Both the position numbers and the translations under genes were made by a program. This document shows positions 1 to 8,688 of a stretch of DNA of 64,000 nucleotides, in pieces (position 1 is the first letter of the stretch; each line of letters starts with the position of its first letter). The notes under the pieces are model-generated. The model was given only the letters and a program-made list of their open reading frames with translations. It did no database searches and was not told the origin of the DNA. The DNA comes from Tepidimonas ignava. Its GTDB lineage: Bacteria; Pseudomonadota; Gammaproteobacteria; Burkholderiales; Burkholderiaceae_C. The stretch is from assembly GCF_004342625.1 (NCBI RefSeq), contig NZ_SMAH01000012.1:1-64000 (forward strand), given 5' to 3'.

Positions 1-122
1 GGCTCGCCCAGCGGCGGCCAACCGAGTCCAGTGGCGCCAACCCTGCCCAGCTGCGGCTAAGGGCGGCGTGAAAATGAATTTTTCAGGGACGACTAGCTAC
101 TCTTGTGCGCAAATCGCACAGT
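1..122. other. Flank distal to the cas genes, next to the first CRISPR repeat
   Basis: No gene is visible here. A perfect inverted repeat, TGTGCG-CAAAT-CGCACA, lies at 104-120 and ends 2 bp before the first repeat unit. I take this as the trailer (leader-distal) side, because the array is probably transcribed on the minus strand from the cas side. The hairpin could end the pre-crRNA transcript or be chance. Confidence 0.4.
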
Positions 123-3100
123 GTCTTAATCCCCTCGATATCGGGGAAGTGTTTCGGGCGTACCTTGGTGCGTTTGTTGTTGTTAGTTTAATGTCTTAAT
201 CCCCTCGATATCGGGGAAGTGTTTCGGGCGGATTGACAGAAAACGAAAAAGAAAAGTCTTCATAAGTCTTAATCCCCTCGATATCGGGGAAGTGTTTCGG
301 GCCCCCTGAGGGGGCGGAATACAAGATAGTCCACTTTGTCTTAATCCCCTCGATATCGGGGAAGTGTTTCGGGCGTTCGCGTCACAGTTTTTAGGAAAGT
401 TGCCGCCGTCTTAATCCCCTCGATATCGGGGAAGTGTTTCGGGCTTGGTGGTAACGAAAGGAGTGTTCGAGATGACCGTCTTAATCCCCTCGATATCGGG
501 GAAGTGTTTCGGGCCGTAGGCGGGCCATAACAGTGTTCCGGAAAATCCGGTCTTAATCCCCTCGATATCGGGGAAGTGTTTCGGGCTGGGCGTCATTGAC
601 GCCCATGTTGAAGTACCCCAAGTCTTAATCCCCTCGATATCGGGGAAGTGTTTCGGGCCGCCACAGCGGGCACATTGAGTCGGTCAGAGAGGGTCTTAAT
701 CCCCTCGATATCGGGGAAGTGTTTCGGGCGGTGACGTTCGCGTCACCGTCTTCAAAAAGACCGCGTCTTAATCCCCTCGATATCGGGGAAGTGTTTCGGG
801 CTGCCATGCGCCATGCACCATGCCATGCCATGCACGTCTTAATCCCCTCGATATCGGGGAAGTGTTTCGGGCCAGCCTGCGCCAAGACGGCGGCGATCTC
901 AACAAGTCTTAATCCCCTCGATATCGGGGAAGTGTTTCGGGCCGTGTACGGGCACGGGGCCATCATCATTCAAGGTCTTAATCCCCTCGATATCGGGGAA
1001 GTGTTTCGGGCCGACGCGCGACGACGTGCTGGAGGCGCTGGCAGTCTTAATCCCCTCGATATCGGGGAAGTGTTTCGGGCCGTGATCAAGGCGGCACTCA
1101 ACCCTCTGGACAGCGTCTTAATCCCCTCGATATCGGGGAAGTGTTTCGGGCGCTCAAGGAGTCCAAGCGCAAAGACATCAATGGCAGAGTCTTAATCCCC
1201 TCGATATCGGGGAAGTGTTTCGGGCTGTATCGCAGCCGCTACGCCGACCTTGCGGCCTGGTCTTAATCCCCTCGATATCGGGGAAGTGTTTCGGGCGCTC
1301 AAGCTCATGAAGCGCATGCGCGCCAAGGCGTCTTAATCCCCTCGATATCGGGGAAGTGTTTCGGGCTCTGCCAGCAAGCCTAGGCTGTTTGTCGAGTTCG
1401 TGTCTTAATCCCCTCGATATCGGGGAAGTGTTTCGGGCGAATCAAGTACGATTCTATCGTTCAAGGTAATGCTGTCTTAATCCCCTCGATATCGGGGAAG
1501 TGTTTCGGGCCGCGCGCAACACCGGCAGAGTCTATCGAAGACGGTCTTAATCCCCTCGATATCGGGGAAGTGTTTCGGGCGGAGCCTAGCGGCATTTTGT
1601 ACAGCGCACGGCGTCTTAATCCCCTCGATATCGGGGAAGTGTTTCGGGCGAAGCATAGTTGACAACGGCGGCGAGAAGCTTGCGTCTTAATCCGCTCGAT
1701 ATCGGGGAAGTGTTTCGGGCGCCCCAACGGCGCGCTGATGCGCGCCCTTTTCGGTCTTAATCCCCTCGATATCGGGGAAGTGTTTCGGGCAATCTTTGGT
1801 TTTGCATACGTTGGTGGAAATCAGTCTTAATCCCCTCGATATCGGGGAAGTGTTTCGGGCTACGTGAAGAAAATCCGCGGTGCTGCTTGATGGGGTCTTA
1901 ATCCCCTCGATATCGGGGAAGTGTTTCGGGCTCGTGATCCGCTGTGAGCTGGTGGATGCCAGCGGTCTTAATCCCCTCGATATCGGGGAAGTGTTTCGGG
2001 CCTTGAGCACATCGTGATCCGCTGTGAGCTGGTGGTCTTAATCCCCTCGATATCGGGGAAGTGTTTCGGGCCCATTGTGGCATACCATATGCGCCCGCGT
2101 AGGCGTCTTAATCCCCTCGATATCGGGGAAGTGTTTCGGGCGGCCTACATTGGCGGGCAACCGCTCCCCTTCACTCGGTCTTAATCCCCTCGATATCGGG
2201 GAAGTGTTTCGGGCCCCAAAACCAGTGGACCCGTGTCTGGAAGGGCGGGTCTTAATCCCCTCGATATCGGGGAAGTGTTTCGGGCACAAGGTGACGCTGA
2301 CGGCGCGCCTGAGTTACGTCTTAATCCCCTCGATATCGGGGAAGTGTTTCGGGCGCGGCCATGTGGATCGGTGGGTGGCTGTGATGCGTCTTAATCCCCT
2401 CGATATCGGGGAAGTGTTTCGGGCGGAAGTCGCGCACGAAGTCAATCACGTCACGAAGGTCTTAATCCCCTCGATATCGGGGAAGTGTTTCGGGCGATCA
2501 AGATCGAAATCGAGTCCTCGGAAGTTCGGTCTTAATCCCCTCGATATCGGGGAAGTGTTTCGGGCGTCTTGTTCCCGAATCGTGGATTCCCGTTACGTGT
2601 CTTAATCCCCTCGATATCGGGGAAGTGTTTCGGGCCGTTCCAGCCGGGACATTCGCGGCTGGCTCAGTCTTAATCCCCTCGATATCGGGGAAGTGTTTCG
2701 GGCCCTGACCCAGCGCGAGAAAGCGCGGGATGCCGGTCTTAATCCCCTCGATATCGGGGAAGTGTTTCGGGCGCCACCATCGCGCTGGCTCCGGTCAAGC
2801 AAAGCGCGTCTTAATCCCCTCGATATCGGGGAAGTGTTTCGGGCGCTCAAGCGTTCCAGTCGGGACATTCGCGGCTGGTCTTAATCCCCTCGATATCGGG
2901 GAAGTGTTTCGGGCGAAGGAGCGCCACGAGCGCGGCGAGACAAAGCGTCTTAATCCCCTCGATATCGGGGAAGTGTTTCGGGCACACGGGCAACTGCGGC
3001 ATGCACGTGCACATGTCTTAATCCCCTCGATATCGGGGAAGTGTTTCGGGCTCTCGGTGTTCGTTCTCTGGAGTCTCAACATGAGTCTTAATCCCCTCGA

Positions 3101-4040
3101 TATCGGGGAAGTGTTTCGGGCGCGGTTCGAGTTTATCCTCGATGCCGACCAAGCGTCTTAATCCCCTCGATATCGGGGAAGTGTTTCGGGCCCGTGCCTG
3201 CGGTCGTGTGGTGCGGGCAACGGGGTCTTAATCCCCTCGATATCGGGGAAGTGTTTCGGGCCTACTTGATGAAGTACATGAGCAAAGTCGGGGGCGTCTT
3301 AATCCCCTCGATATCGGGGAAGTGTTTCGGGCCTTGCTGCTGTCGGCGCCTTCTCTCGCATGGGGTCTTAATCCCCTCGATATCGGGGAAGTGTTTCGGG
3401 CAACAGTCGGGCGTGATGCACTACCACGTCGCGCTGTCTTAATCCCCTCGATATCGGGGAAGTGTTTCGGGCGCTGCGCGGCCATCCGCTCCTTGCTACG
3501 TCGCGCGTCTTAATCCCCTCGATATCGGGGAAGTGTTTCGGGCGTCGCCCGCGATGCGGTCGGCTACCTGATGAAAGTCTTAATCCCCTCGATATCGGGG
3601 AAGTGTTTCGGGCCGCATTTCGTTCGTTGCTTCCCGCGTGTTTGCAGGAGTCTTAATCCCCTCGATATCGGGGAAGTGTTTCGGGCTTGAGGAGTAGCTA
3701 TGCGTGAGTGTGTTCTTGTCGTCTTAATCCCCTCGATATCGGGGAAGTGTTTCGGGCTGTAAATCATACTAATCAGTCGCTCGATGATCCGTCTTAATCC
3801 CCTCGATATCGGGGAAGTGTTTCGGGCCCCTGAGCGGTTCGAGTTCATCCTCGATGCCGACCGTCTTAATCCCCTCGATATCGGGGAAGTGTTTCGGGCT
3901 TACCGTGAACCCGAAGTTGTGGCCGACCTCAAGGTCTTAATCCCCTCGATATCGGGGAAGTGTTTCGGGCCCGAGTGCCGCTATGTCTGGGTGGCCGAGC
4001 TTCGTCTTAATCCCCTCGATATCGGGGAAGTGTTTCGGGC
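123..4040 (-). CRISPR. CRISPR array, 56 repeats of 37 bp and 55 spacers of 31-37 bp
   Basis: A 37-bp repeat occurs 56 times with a 68-74 bp period. On the plus strand it begins GTCTTAATCCCCTCGATATC and ends GGGGAAGTGTTTCGGGC. Both terminal units (123-159 and 4004-4040) are exact. The only variant I saw is C to G at 1694. The core CCCCTCGATATCGGGG can form a short stem. Read on the minus strand the unit ends in GGGGATTAAGAC, which resembles type III repeats whose last 8 nt become the crRNA 5' handle (here AUUAAGAC). The cas genes also read leftwards into the array, so I infer minus-strand transcription with the leader at 4041-4119. Three spacer pairs overlap the same target sequence (1932-1964 with 2002-2034; 2636-2666 with 2845-2877; 3122-3154 with 3828-3862). 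Short ORFs inside the array that encode NPLDIGEVFRA-like repeats are artefacts. Confidence 0.99.
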
Positions 4041-4119
4041 CGCTTAGCCCGGAAAGCCTTTACGAAACAAGAACTTGGCAAGGGGGTTGAAGATTTTTTG
4101 GGGCATCGCAAGGCTGAGG
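4041..4119 (-). promoter_or_regulatory. Probable CRISPR leader
   Basis: This 79-bp gap lies between the stop of the second cas2 and the last exact repeat. It is richer in A/T than its surroundings, with runs such as AAAAAATC and CTTGTTTCGTAAAG on the minus strand. A leader is expected beside the adaptation genes on the side where crRNA transcription starts, and this is the only spacer that fits. I could not assign -35/-10 boxes convincingly. Confidence 0.5.
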
Positions 4120-4467
4120 TCATGGCACAGGCGCGGTGTCGGTGGCTTCCACCGCATCCAGCAGCAGCCTTGCCGCCAGCTCAGCGTCGACCTCAACCCC
4201 TTCGGGCAACGCTTGGCGCCCCAGGGTCCAGACCTTGCAGCGCGGCGGCACGTGGTAGATCCGGATGTCATCGTAGCGCTCGTCGATGATGGTGCGCAGC
4301 TTTTCTATCAGTTGCGCCAACTGCGCATCGTTTAGACTGACAACATAGCCAGAGTATTGTAAGCGCGTTCCGTGGCGCTTGGCTTGGGCGTAGGCGTGCT
4401 GTAATCGGCGGGGGTTGGCGATGTCGTACGCCAACAACCAGGTTTTTTGGTTGGTGCTTGCTTTCAC
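4120..4467 (-). CDS. Second Cas2-like protein
   Basis: A predicted 115-residue Cas2-fold protein. The first strand reads WLLAYDIANPRRLQHAYAQ, with the Asp of YDI in the position conserved in Cas2, and the rest has a ferredoxin-like alternation ending in DIRIYHVP. The C-terminus is longer than in the upstream Cas2 (93 residues). I chose the GTG at 4467 because it overlaps the stop of the preceding gene as GTGA, a usual sign of translational coupling; an in-frame ATG at 4518 would overlap that gene by 55 bp. It is the last gene before the leader. Cas2 dimers bridge Cas1 dimers in the spacer integrase, so this copy may pair with the Cas1-like protein. That pairing is inference. Confidence 0.8.
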   Translation of the reverse strand: MKASTNQKTWLLAYDIANPRRLQHAYAQAKRHGTRLQYSGYVVSLNDAQLAQLIEKLRTIIDERYDDIRIYHVPPRCKVWTLGRQALPEGVEVDAELAARLLLDAVEATDTAPVP

Positions 4468-5240
4468 GATGTCCACTCCCTCAGGCAGTGTTCCAAATCG
4501 GCCAGCATGGTGGCGCATGCCCGGTGCAGCTCCGGGCGCCTGGCGTCCAGCAGCTTGGCGGCAAAGACGGCGGGCGGTTGTTGTTGCAGGTCATCGGGGT
4601 TGATGCTGAGCAACAGGGCGTCCACACGGCCCTGCAGCAAGCGCGTTAATTCAGAGGGGATGTGCAGGCCGGGGCGGGCATGGTGCAACAGGGTGTGATC
4701 GCTGACGGCGTCGTAACAAATGGCGCTGACCAAGGTGGCCACCGCCTGGCCGGTGGCACGCAACCATGGGCCAGGCGGACGCTTCCAGCGCTGCTGCATA
4801 TGGTTGACGGCCCGCACGTGCAATTGCTGTAGCGTGTTGTTGCGGCCGTTGGGGAGCTTGTGGCGACGCTGGAAGTGGTCGCATTCGGCCCGCTCGATTT
4901 GCGCCACCCACGCGCGCCAGAAGTCTGGCCAGTCGGCATGGCGCAACGCGTCGCGCAGCAGTTGGGTTAGTGTGCGCTCCCGGCGGCGGGGGCCGTAGCA
5001 CCAGGCAACGGGCTGGCCACGCCGGTCTGTGAACACGACAGGGATACCCTGCCGCAAACAGGCCAACAAGGCATCGATGTGCCAGCGGGCCTGCGTGCTG
5101 CTTTGCACCCGCCCCAGACGTTGCAGGGGATACCATGCAGGGGCGCGGTGGGGCGTTTCGATACGCAAAGCAACCCCTTGGTCCAAGGTGATGACGCAGG
5201 GGACCCCATGCTCGATGTACAGGGCACGGTTGGTGCTCAT
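4464..5240 (-). CDS. Divergent Cas1-like protein, catalytic residues not found
   Basis: 258 residues. The N-terminal ~85 residues look like the Cas1 beta-domain (a strand-rich start, YPLQRLGRVQSS, then ALLACLRQGIPVVFTDRRG). The C-terminal helical part has none of the Cas1 metal-binding signatures: no GLEG-type Glu motif, no LH..THGR, no DLMEPWRP, all of which are present in the neighbouring true Cas1. I therefore infer a catalytically inactive Cas1 paralogue. The ATG at 5240 overlaps the cas1 stop as ATGA, and the downstream cas2 start overlaps its own stop, so all are co-translated. It could act as a structural or specificity subunit of a hetero-integrase. A Cas1-unrelated origin of the C-terminal domain cannot be excluded by eye. 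Confidence 0.65.
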   Translation of the reverse strand: MSTNRALYIEHGVPCVITLDQGVALRIETPHRAPAWYPLQRLGRVQSSTQARWHIDALLACLRQGIPVVFTDRRGQPVAWCYGPRRRERTLTQLLRDALRHADWPDFWRAWVAQIERAECDHFQRRHKLPNGRNNTLQQLHVRAVNHMQQRWKRPPGPWLRATGQAVATLVSAICYDAVSDHTLLHHARPGLHIPSELTRLLQGRVDALLLSINPDDLQQQPPAVFAAKLLDARRPELHRACATMLADLEHCLREWTS

Positions 5241-6214
5241 GGCTCGTCGGTGGGTGCGGCGTCGGGCCACTGCGGGGCGTCTCGTAACAGCGCGCGGGCG
5301 AGCTGACGCGCATGGCGTTGCATGGCGCGACTGCACATTTTTTGCACGGGGGTGAAGGCGGCGTAGAAGTGCGCACGGGCGGCCTTGCCCATCAGGCACG
5401 CCCCCGCGCCGTCGCGCCCAAAGTGGTCGGGGCGCAGGTACCGTTGCCGGAATTGATCCCACACCCAGGCGTCAACCGTTGGGCGCCACGGCTCCATCAG
5501 ATCGCTGGCCATGGAGGCACGGCCGTGCGTAGGTTGGTGCAAAAAACCCACCATGGGGTCCAGCCCAGCAACCCAGCAGGCCTGTACGGCGGCGCTGTAC
5601 AGCAGGGTGTATCCCAGGGAGAGTGTGGCGTTGACGGGGTCGGGCGGCGGCCGCCGCTGGCGCCCACCAAAATGCAGGGACGCGGCGAAGAGCTGGGCGT
5701 ACGCCCTGAAGTACGCAGCCGCGGCGGCCCCTTCCAGCCCACGCAGGGTGCCGGGCTCGCGGCACGCTTGCACGCTGTTGACGATGGACTGCAATGTTTG
5801 GCATGCCTGCGTCAACGGCAGGTGCAAGTCGGGGCGGTGCTGGATGGCGTGGCTGAGAAGCCGCCATTGCCGACGCACTTTGGCGCCCACCAGCACCGAG
5901 CACCAGTGCCCCGCTCGGGCAGGGTCTTGGTGGTTTAGCAACTGGGCGATGCGGATGCGGGCGTCGTTGTGGGGTTTGCCCAGCACGTGCGCGACCCGTT
6001 GGCCGTTGCGGCCGCCCAAGACGACGACTCCAATGCCATCGTCGGCCAGTGCCGCGAGGGTGTGACTGCTCAGGCGCGTGTCGGCCCGCAGCACCACGCG
6101 GGTGATCAAGGCACCCGGCAGTGTGCGCAGCAGCGTGCCGTCGCGGCGCAGTTCGATGGCGCCTTGTCGGTAGCGCAGCTCGGTGTCCGCTTGGTCCAAG
6201 TACAGCACGCCCAC
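5237..6214 (-). CDS. cas1: CRISPR-associated endonuclease/integrase Cas1
   Basis: 325 residues, normal length for Cas1. This metal-dependent integrase inserts protospacers at the leader end of the array together with Cas2. The catalytic set is visible: Glu161 in TLRGLEGAAAAAYF, His226 in GFLHQPTHG, and Asp238 with Glu241 in ASDLMEPWRP. The N-terminal beta-domain begins GVLYLDQADTELRYRQG. The start lies 10 bp after the upstream cas2 stop and the gene overlaps the Cas1-like gene by 4 bp. No reverse transcriptase is fused or adjacent, although one occurs in some type III adaptation modules. Confidence 0.97.
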   Translation of the reverse strand: MGVLYLDQADTELRYRQGAIELRRDGTLLRTLPGALITRVVLRADTRLSSHTLAALADDGIGVVVLGGRNGQRVAHVLGKPHNDARIRIAQLLNHQDPARAGHWCSVLVGAKVRRQWRLLSHAIQHRPDLHLPLTQACQTLQSIVNSVQACREPGTLRGLEGAAAAAYFRAYAQLFAASLHFGGRQRRPPPDPVNATLSLGYTLLYSAAVQACWVAGLDPMVGFLHQPTHGRASMASDLMEPWRPTVDAWVWDQFRQRYLRPDHFGRDGAGACLMGKAARAHFYAAFTPVQKMCSRAMQRHARQLARALLRDAPQWPDAAPTDEP

Positions 6215-6224
6215 GGTGCCACCC

Positions 6225-6506
6225 TCAGCCGTGGTAAAAAAATTCGCTGTCTTGAGGGGCTACGGCTTTGCCCAAGGTGTGCACGCGGGCGCGCGGATCC
6301 AGTTGCACAAAAACAACCCGGTCGGTTTGCGGATCGATGATGCGACGCAGGGCATGCATGGCTTGCTGCAGCTCGGCGCTGGTCAGCCAGCACTCGTACA
6401 GCGATTTTTGCCCGCCGATGGCGTTGCCCTTGACGGTTTTGAGGGCTTGGCGGCGGCGCTTGTGACTGCTGATGTCGTAGCCAATGAGAAACAGGTGGCG
6501 CAGCAT
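6225..6506 (-). CDS. cas2: CRISPR-associated protein Cas2
   Basis: 93 residues from the ATG at 6506 (LRHLFLIGYDIS...), a typical Cas2 length. The conserved first-strand Asp is in IGYDIS, followed by the basic helix KRRRQALKTVKGNA and a strand VVFVQLDP. Longer in-frame starts lack support because conservation begins at MLRHLF. It is the first gene of the adaptation operon cas2-cas1-cas1-like-cas2 and lies 113 bp downstream of the Card1 stop, leaving room for its own promoter, in which a 16-bp palindrome sits. Confidence 0.93.
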   Translation of the reverse strand: MLRHLFLIGYDISSHKRRRQALKTVKGNAIGGQKSLYECWLTSAELQQAMHALRRIIDPQTDRVVFVQLDPRARVHTLGKAVAPQDSEFFYHG

Positions 6507-6573
6507 GGCAGGCAAGGCAGATGAACACGGGACGGATACGCGCATCGTGCCTCGGCAAGCCCGGGTTGTCAGC

Positions 6574-6589
6574 TTTCACAAGCTTGTGA
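6574..6589. promoter_or_regulatory. Palindromic candidate operator upstream of cas2
   Basis: The sequence TTTCACAAGCTTGTGA contains the perfect 14-bp palindrome TCACAAGCTTGTGA. It lies 68-83 bp before the cas2 ATG. 15 of its 16 bases recur upstream of the NE0113-cmr operon at 21717-21732 in the same orientation to the downstream gene. This suggests one regulator controls both CRISPR promoters. Confidence 0.55.
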
Positions 6590-6619
6590 GCTGCAAACGG
6601 CCCCGTTGAAGCGGTGCGC

Positions 6620-7789
6620 TCACGCCTGCGTCCAGTGGCGCAAACGTTCGGGCAGTTGTCGCAGTTCACCCGCACTCAGGACGTCAACGCGGTACTCCTT
6701 GGCACGGTTGCGCTGGGCCTGGTTCATCTCCCGTGCCGACAGCAGCATCGCTTGGGCCATTTGCCCACCCACCGCTTCGGCAAGTTTGGCAAGCTTGTAG
6801 ATCCAGTCGCTCAGGTCATCGTCAGGGCGCGCAGCTTTGCACTCCACCACCAGCATGCGGTTGTCGTGCACGAGCACGGCGTCAAGCTCGTTGCGGGTGC
6901 GTGTGTCGACGTGTTCGATGCACAGGCGGGGCTCCCAACCACCATTGGGTCGAAGACCGCGCATTTTGAGGGCGGCCAGCTCCTCCACCCAGCCGCCGCC
7001 GAGGTACTGGGCCGCTGAGTCGTCGTGGAAGTGCACGGTGTCGGCTCCGCCCCAGCTGATGAGGCCATGCGCGCAAGCACGCCGCAGCAGTTCCTTGGGT
7101 GCGCCGTTGGGAATGTGGCGCAGACGCTGTTCGGGCTCAAAGGGCTTGTGTCGGTGCGGATCGGCCCGCGCGGCGTTGGCCACGTGGTTGAGCGCGCCCA
7201 AAAAACCCCCCAGTTCCGCGCTGTGCTCACCCAACCACCGGGTGAGGTCTGCCCTTTCCTGCGCCGCCGCTTGCCAGCCGGCCAGGTTGGGGCCGCCGGT
7301 GCCACCCACGCGGCGGTAGCCTTGCACGAGCAAGATGTCGTCAATGCCCAGCACGGGTTGCATAGCCTCGCTGCGCGGCTGTGGAGCCAGCCAATCCAAA
7401 CGCCGGTTTTTGGTGTCGCAGTACACCAGGTGTGGCGGCTCGGCGCCGGGCGCGGTGGCCAAATCGGCGGCCAGCGTTTGCACCAGCGCCAGGGTCATGG
7501 GCTTGGTGCCGCCCGTAAAGTTGATGGTGACAGCCCGGCTGCCCACCTCGCGCGCGATACGCTCGGCTTGCCGGTGCAAGGTGGTAACGTCGTCGTCGGC
7601 AAAAGGCAGCGTGCGCGCGGCAATGCCGTGCGCATTGAGGGCCGTGACCAGATGAGCGGCGGAACGCAGGCGCTGCATGGCCGGCGTTTCCAGAATCCAC
7701 ACTTCCTGGGCCCGGCACTGCAGCGCGGGAATAAGGTTGGCTTGATTTTGCCCGGTGGCGATGACGATGTGCAGCGGTGGGGTGCTCAT
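6620..7789 (-). CDS. card1: Card1/Can2-type CARF nuclease (DUF1887 family)
   Basis: 389 residues. The N-terminal CARF domain carries the cOA-binding signature INFTGGTKPM at about residues 87-96. The C-terminal PD-(D/E)XK nuclease domain shows NELDAVLVHDNRMLVVECKA at about residues 299-318, with the Asp and Glu-X-Lys of the active site. This two-domain layout and length match Card1/Can2, in which cyclic tetra-adenylate from Cas10 activates cleavage of single-stranded DNA and RNA. It follows cas6 by 6 bp at the end of the cmr6-cad1-crn2-cas6 segment, so it is presumably co-expressed with the ring nuclease that would limit its activity. Ligand and substrate are inferred from the family. Confidence 0.9.
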   Translation of the reverse strand: MSTPPLHIVIATGQNQANLIPALQCRAQEVWILETPAMQRLRSAAHLVTALNAHGIAARTLPFADDDVTTLHRQAERIAREVGSRAVTINFTGGTKPMTLALVQTLAADLATAPGAEPPHLVYCDTKNRRLDWLAPQPRSEAMQPVLGIDDILLVQGYRRVGGTGGPNLAGWQAAAQERADLTRWLGEHSAELGGFLGALNHVANAARADPHRHKPFEPEQRLRHIPNGAPKELLRRACAHGLISWGGADTVHFHDDSAAQYLGGGWVEELAALKMRGLRPNGGWEPRLCIEHVDTRTRNELDAVLVHDNRMLVVECKAARPDDDLSDWIYKLAKLAEAVGGQMAQAMLLSAREMNQAQRNRAKEYRVDVLSAGELRQLPERLRHWTQA

Positions 7790-7795
7790 GGCGAT

Positions 7796-8674
7796 TCAGA
7801 CCGGATGGAGTTGGTAGCGCCCTAGACCAAAGCTGGTTTTGCCGCCAGCGTGCAGCCATTGGCCCAGTTGCAGCAGCGGCCAAAAAGGCACCAGGTCGCC
7901 CACCAGCACGCCGTGACCGACCACGCCACTCAACGGGGTGTTGCGGCCTTGGCGGTTGCTCCAGCGCTCGAAGCGGTGGTCGCTCCACTGCCCGTGCGCA
8001 AAGCGCAAGCGGGCCGCGGCGGATTTGAGGGCTTGGAAGTCCAGCCCCGTGGGGTGCTGCAAGTGCAGCTCGCACACCTCGGCCACGCGGCGCACCACCG
8101 CCCACACAAAATCGGCTGCAGACCATTGACGCGCGGGCACGGGCCGGCCTTCCCGCTTGATGAACAGCGGGGTGAGCAGCTGCACGTGCACCCGGACCGG
8201 CGCAGGGCCCATGTCAAGTTGGACGTGCGGTTGCAAGCACTCAAAACGTTCCAGCGCCATCGCGCCGCGCGCGGGGCCGATGTTGGCGCTGAGCGCTTGC
8301 CTCCAGGCTTGTTGCACCAGCGGCCCATGGTTGAGCGCCGCGCCGAACAGCACCAGGTCGAAGTGGAAGGTCTGCCCGACTGGCAAGCTACGCGGGCCAT
8401 CGCTCGGCTCGATGACGTACGGTGGGGTCATGTCCCCGTAGGTGCGGCTGCCGGGCGGCGGCGCTGGCTCGAACAAGGCCATGTACGGACAGCGTGTGCG
8501 CAGGGGGCACGCCGCGCAGTCGGACAGTCCTGTGGCGCAGGCCATGCGGCGCAGCGCATGCCCCCATAAGCCACGCAGGGCGGAACCTTCGTACTCGGGC
8601 CAGTGCACGGGTCGCAGCACGCGCGCTTGTACACGCCAGCGCTGGACGGGAAACGGGTTGGGTAGAGCGGTCAT
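7796..8674 (-). CDS. cas6: Cas6-type crRNA-processing endoribonuclease
   Basis: 292 residues with the RAMP fold. An N-terminal YEGSALRGLWGHALRR segment is followed by the Cys-rich stretch CAACPLRTRCPY typical of this Cas6 family, and a C-terminal glycine-rich loop GGKTSFGLGRYQL binds RNA in relatives. Cas6 cuts pre-crRNA inside each repeat and leaves the 8-nt handle loaded into Cmr complexes. It is the only Cas6 candidate in the locus. It lies 14 bp after the Crn2 gene and 6 bp before Card1, within one transcription unit. I could not assign the catalytic His by eye. Confidence 0.88.
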   Translation of the reverse strand: MTALPNPFPVQRWRVQARVLRPVHWPEYEGSALRGLWGHALRRMACATGLSDCAACPLRTRCPYMALFEPAPPPGSRTYGDMTPPYVIEPSDGPRSLPVGQTFHFDLVLFGAALNHGPLVQQAWRQALSANIGPARGAMALERFECLQPHVQLDMGPAPVRVHVQLLTPLFIKREGRPVPARQWSAADFVWAVVRRVAEVCELHLQHPTGLDFQALKSAAARLRFAHGQWSDHRFERWSNRQGRNTPLSGVVGHGVLVGDLVPFWPLLQLGQWLHAGGKTSFGLGRYQLHPV

Positions 8675-8688
8675 GGGTGTGCAGCGGC

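Noticed and set aside
411-4047. Many short ORFs across the array, on both strands
   Set aside because: They translate the repeat unit over and over (NPLDIGEVFRA, LIPSISGKCFG, PKHFPDIEGIKT, ARNTSPISRGLR) with spacer inserts, so they come from the CRISPR array.
4041-6620. Reverse transcriptase associated with Cas1
   Set aside because: No RT motif (such as YADD) is present in either Cas1 protein or the neighbours, so acquisition from RNA by RT is not supported.
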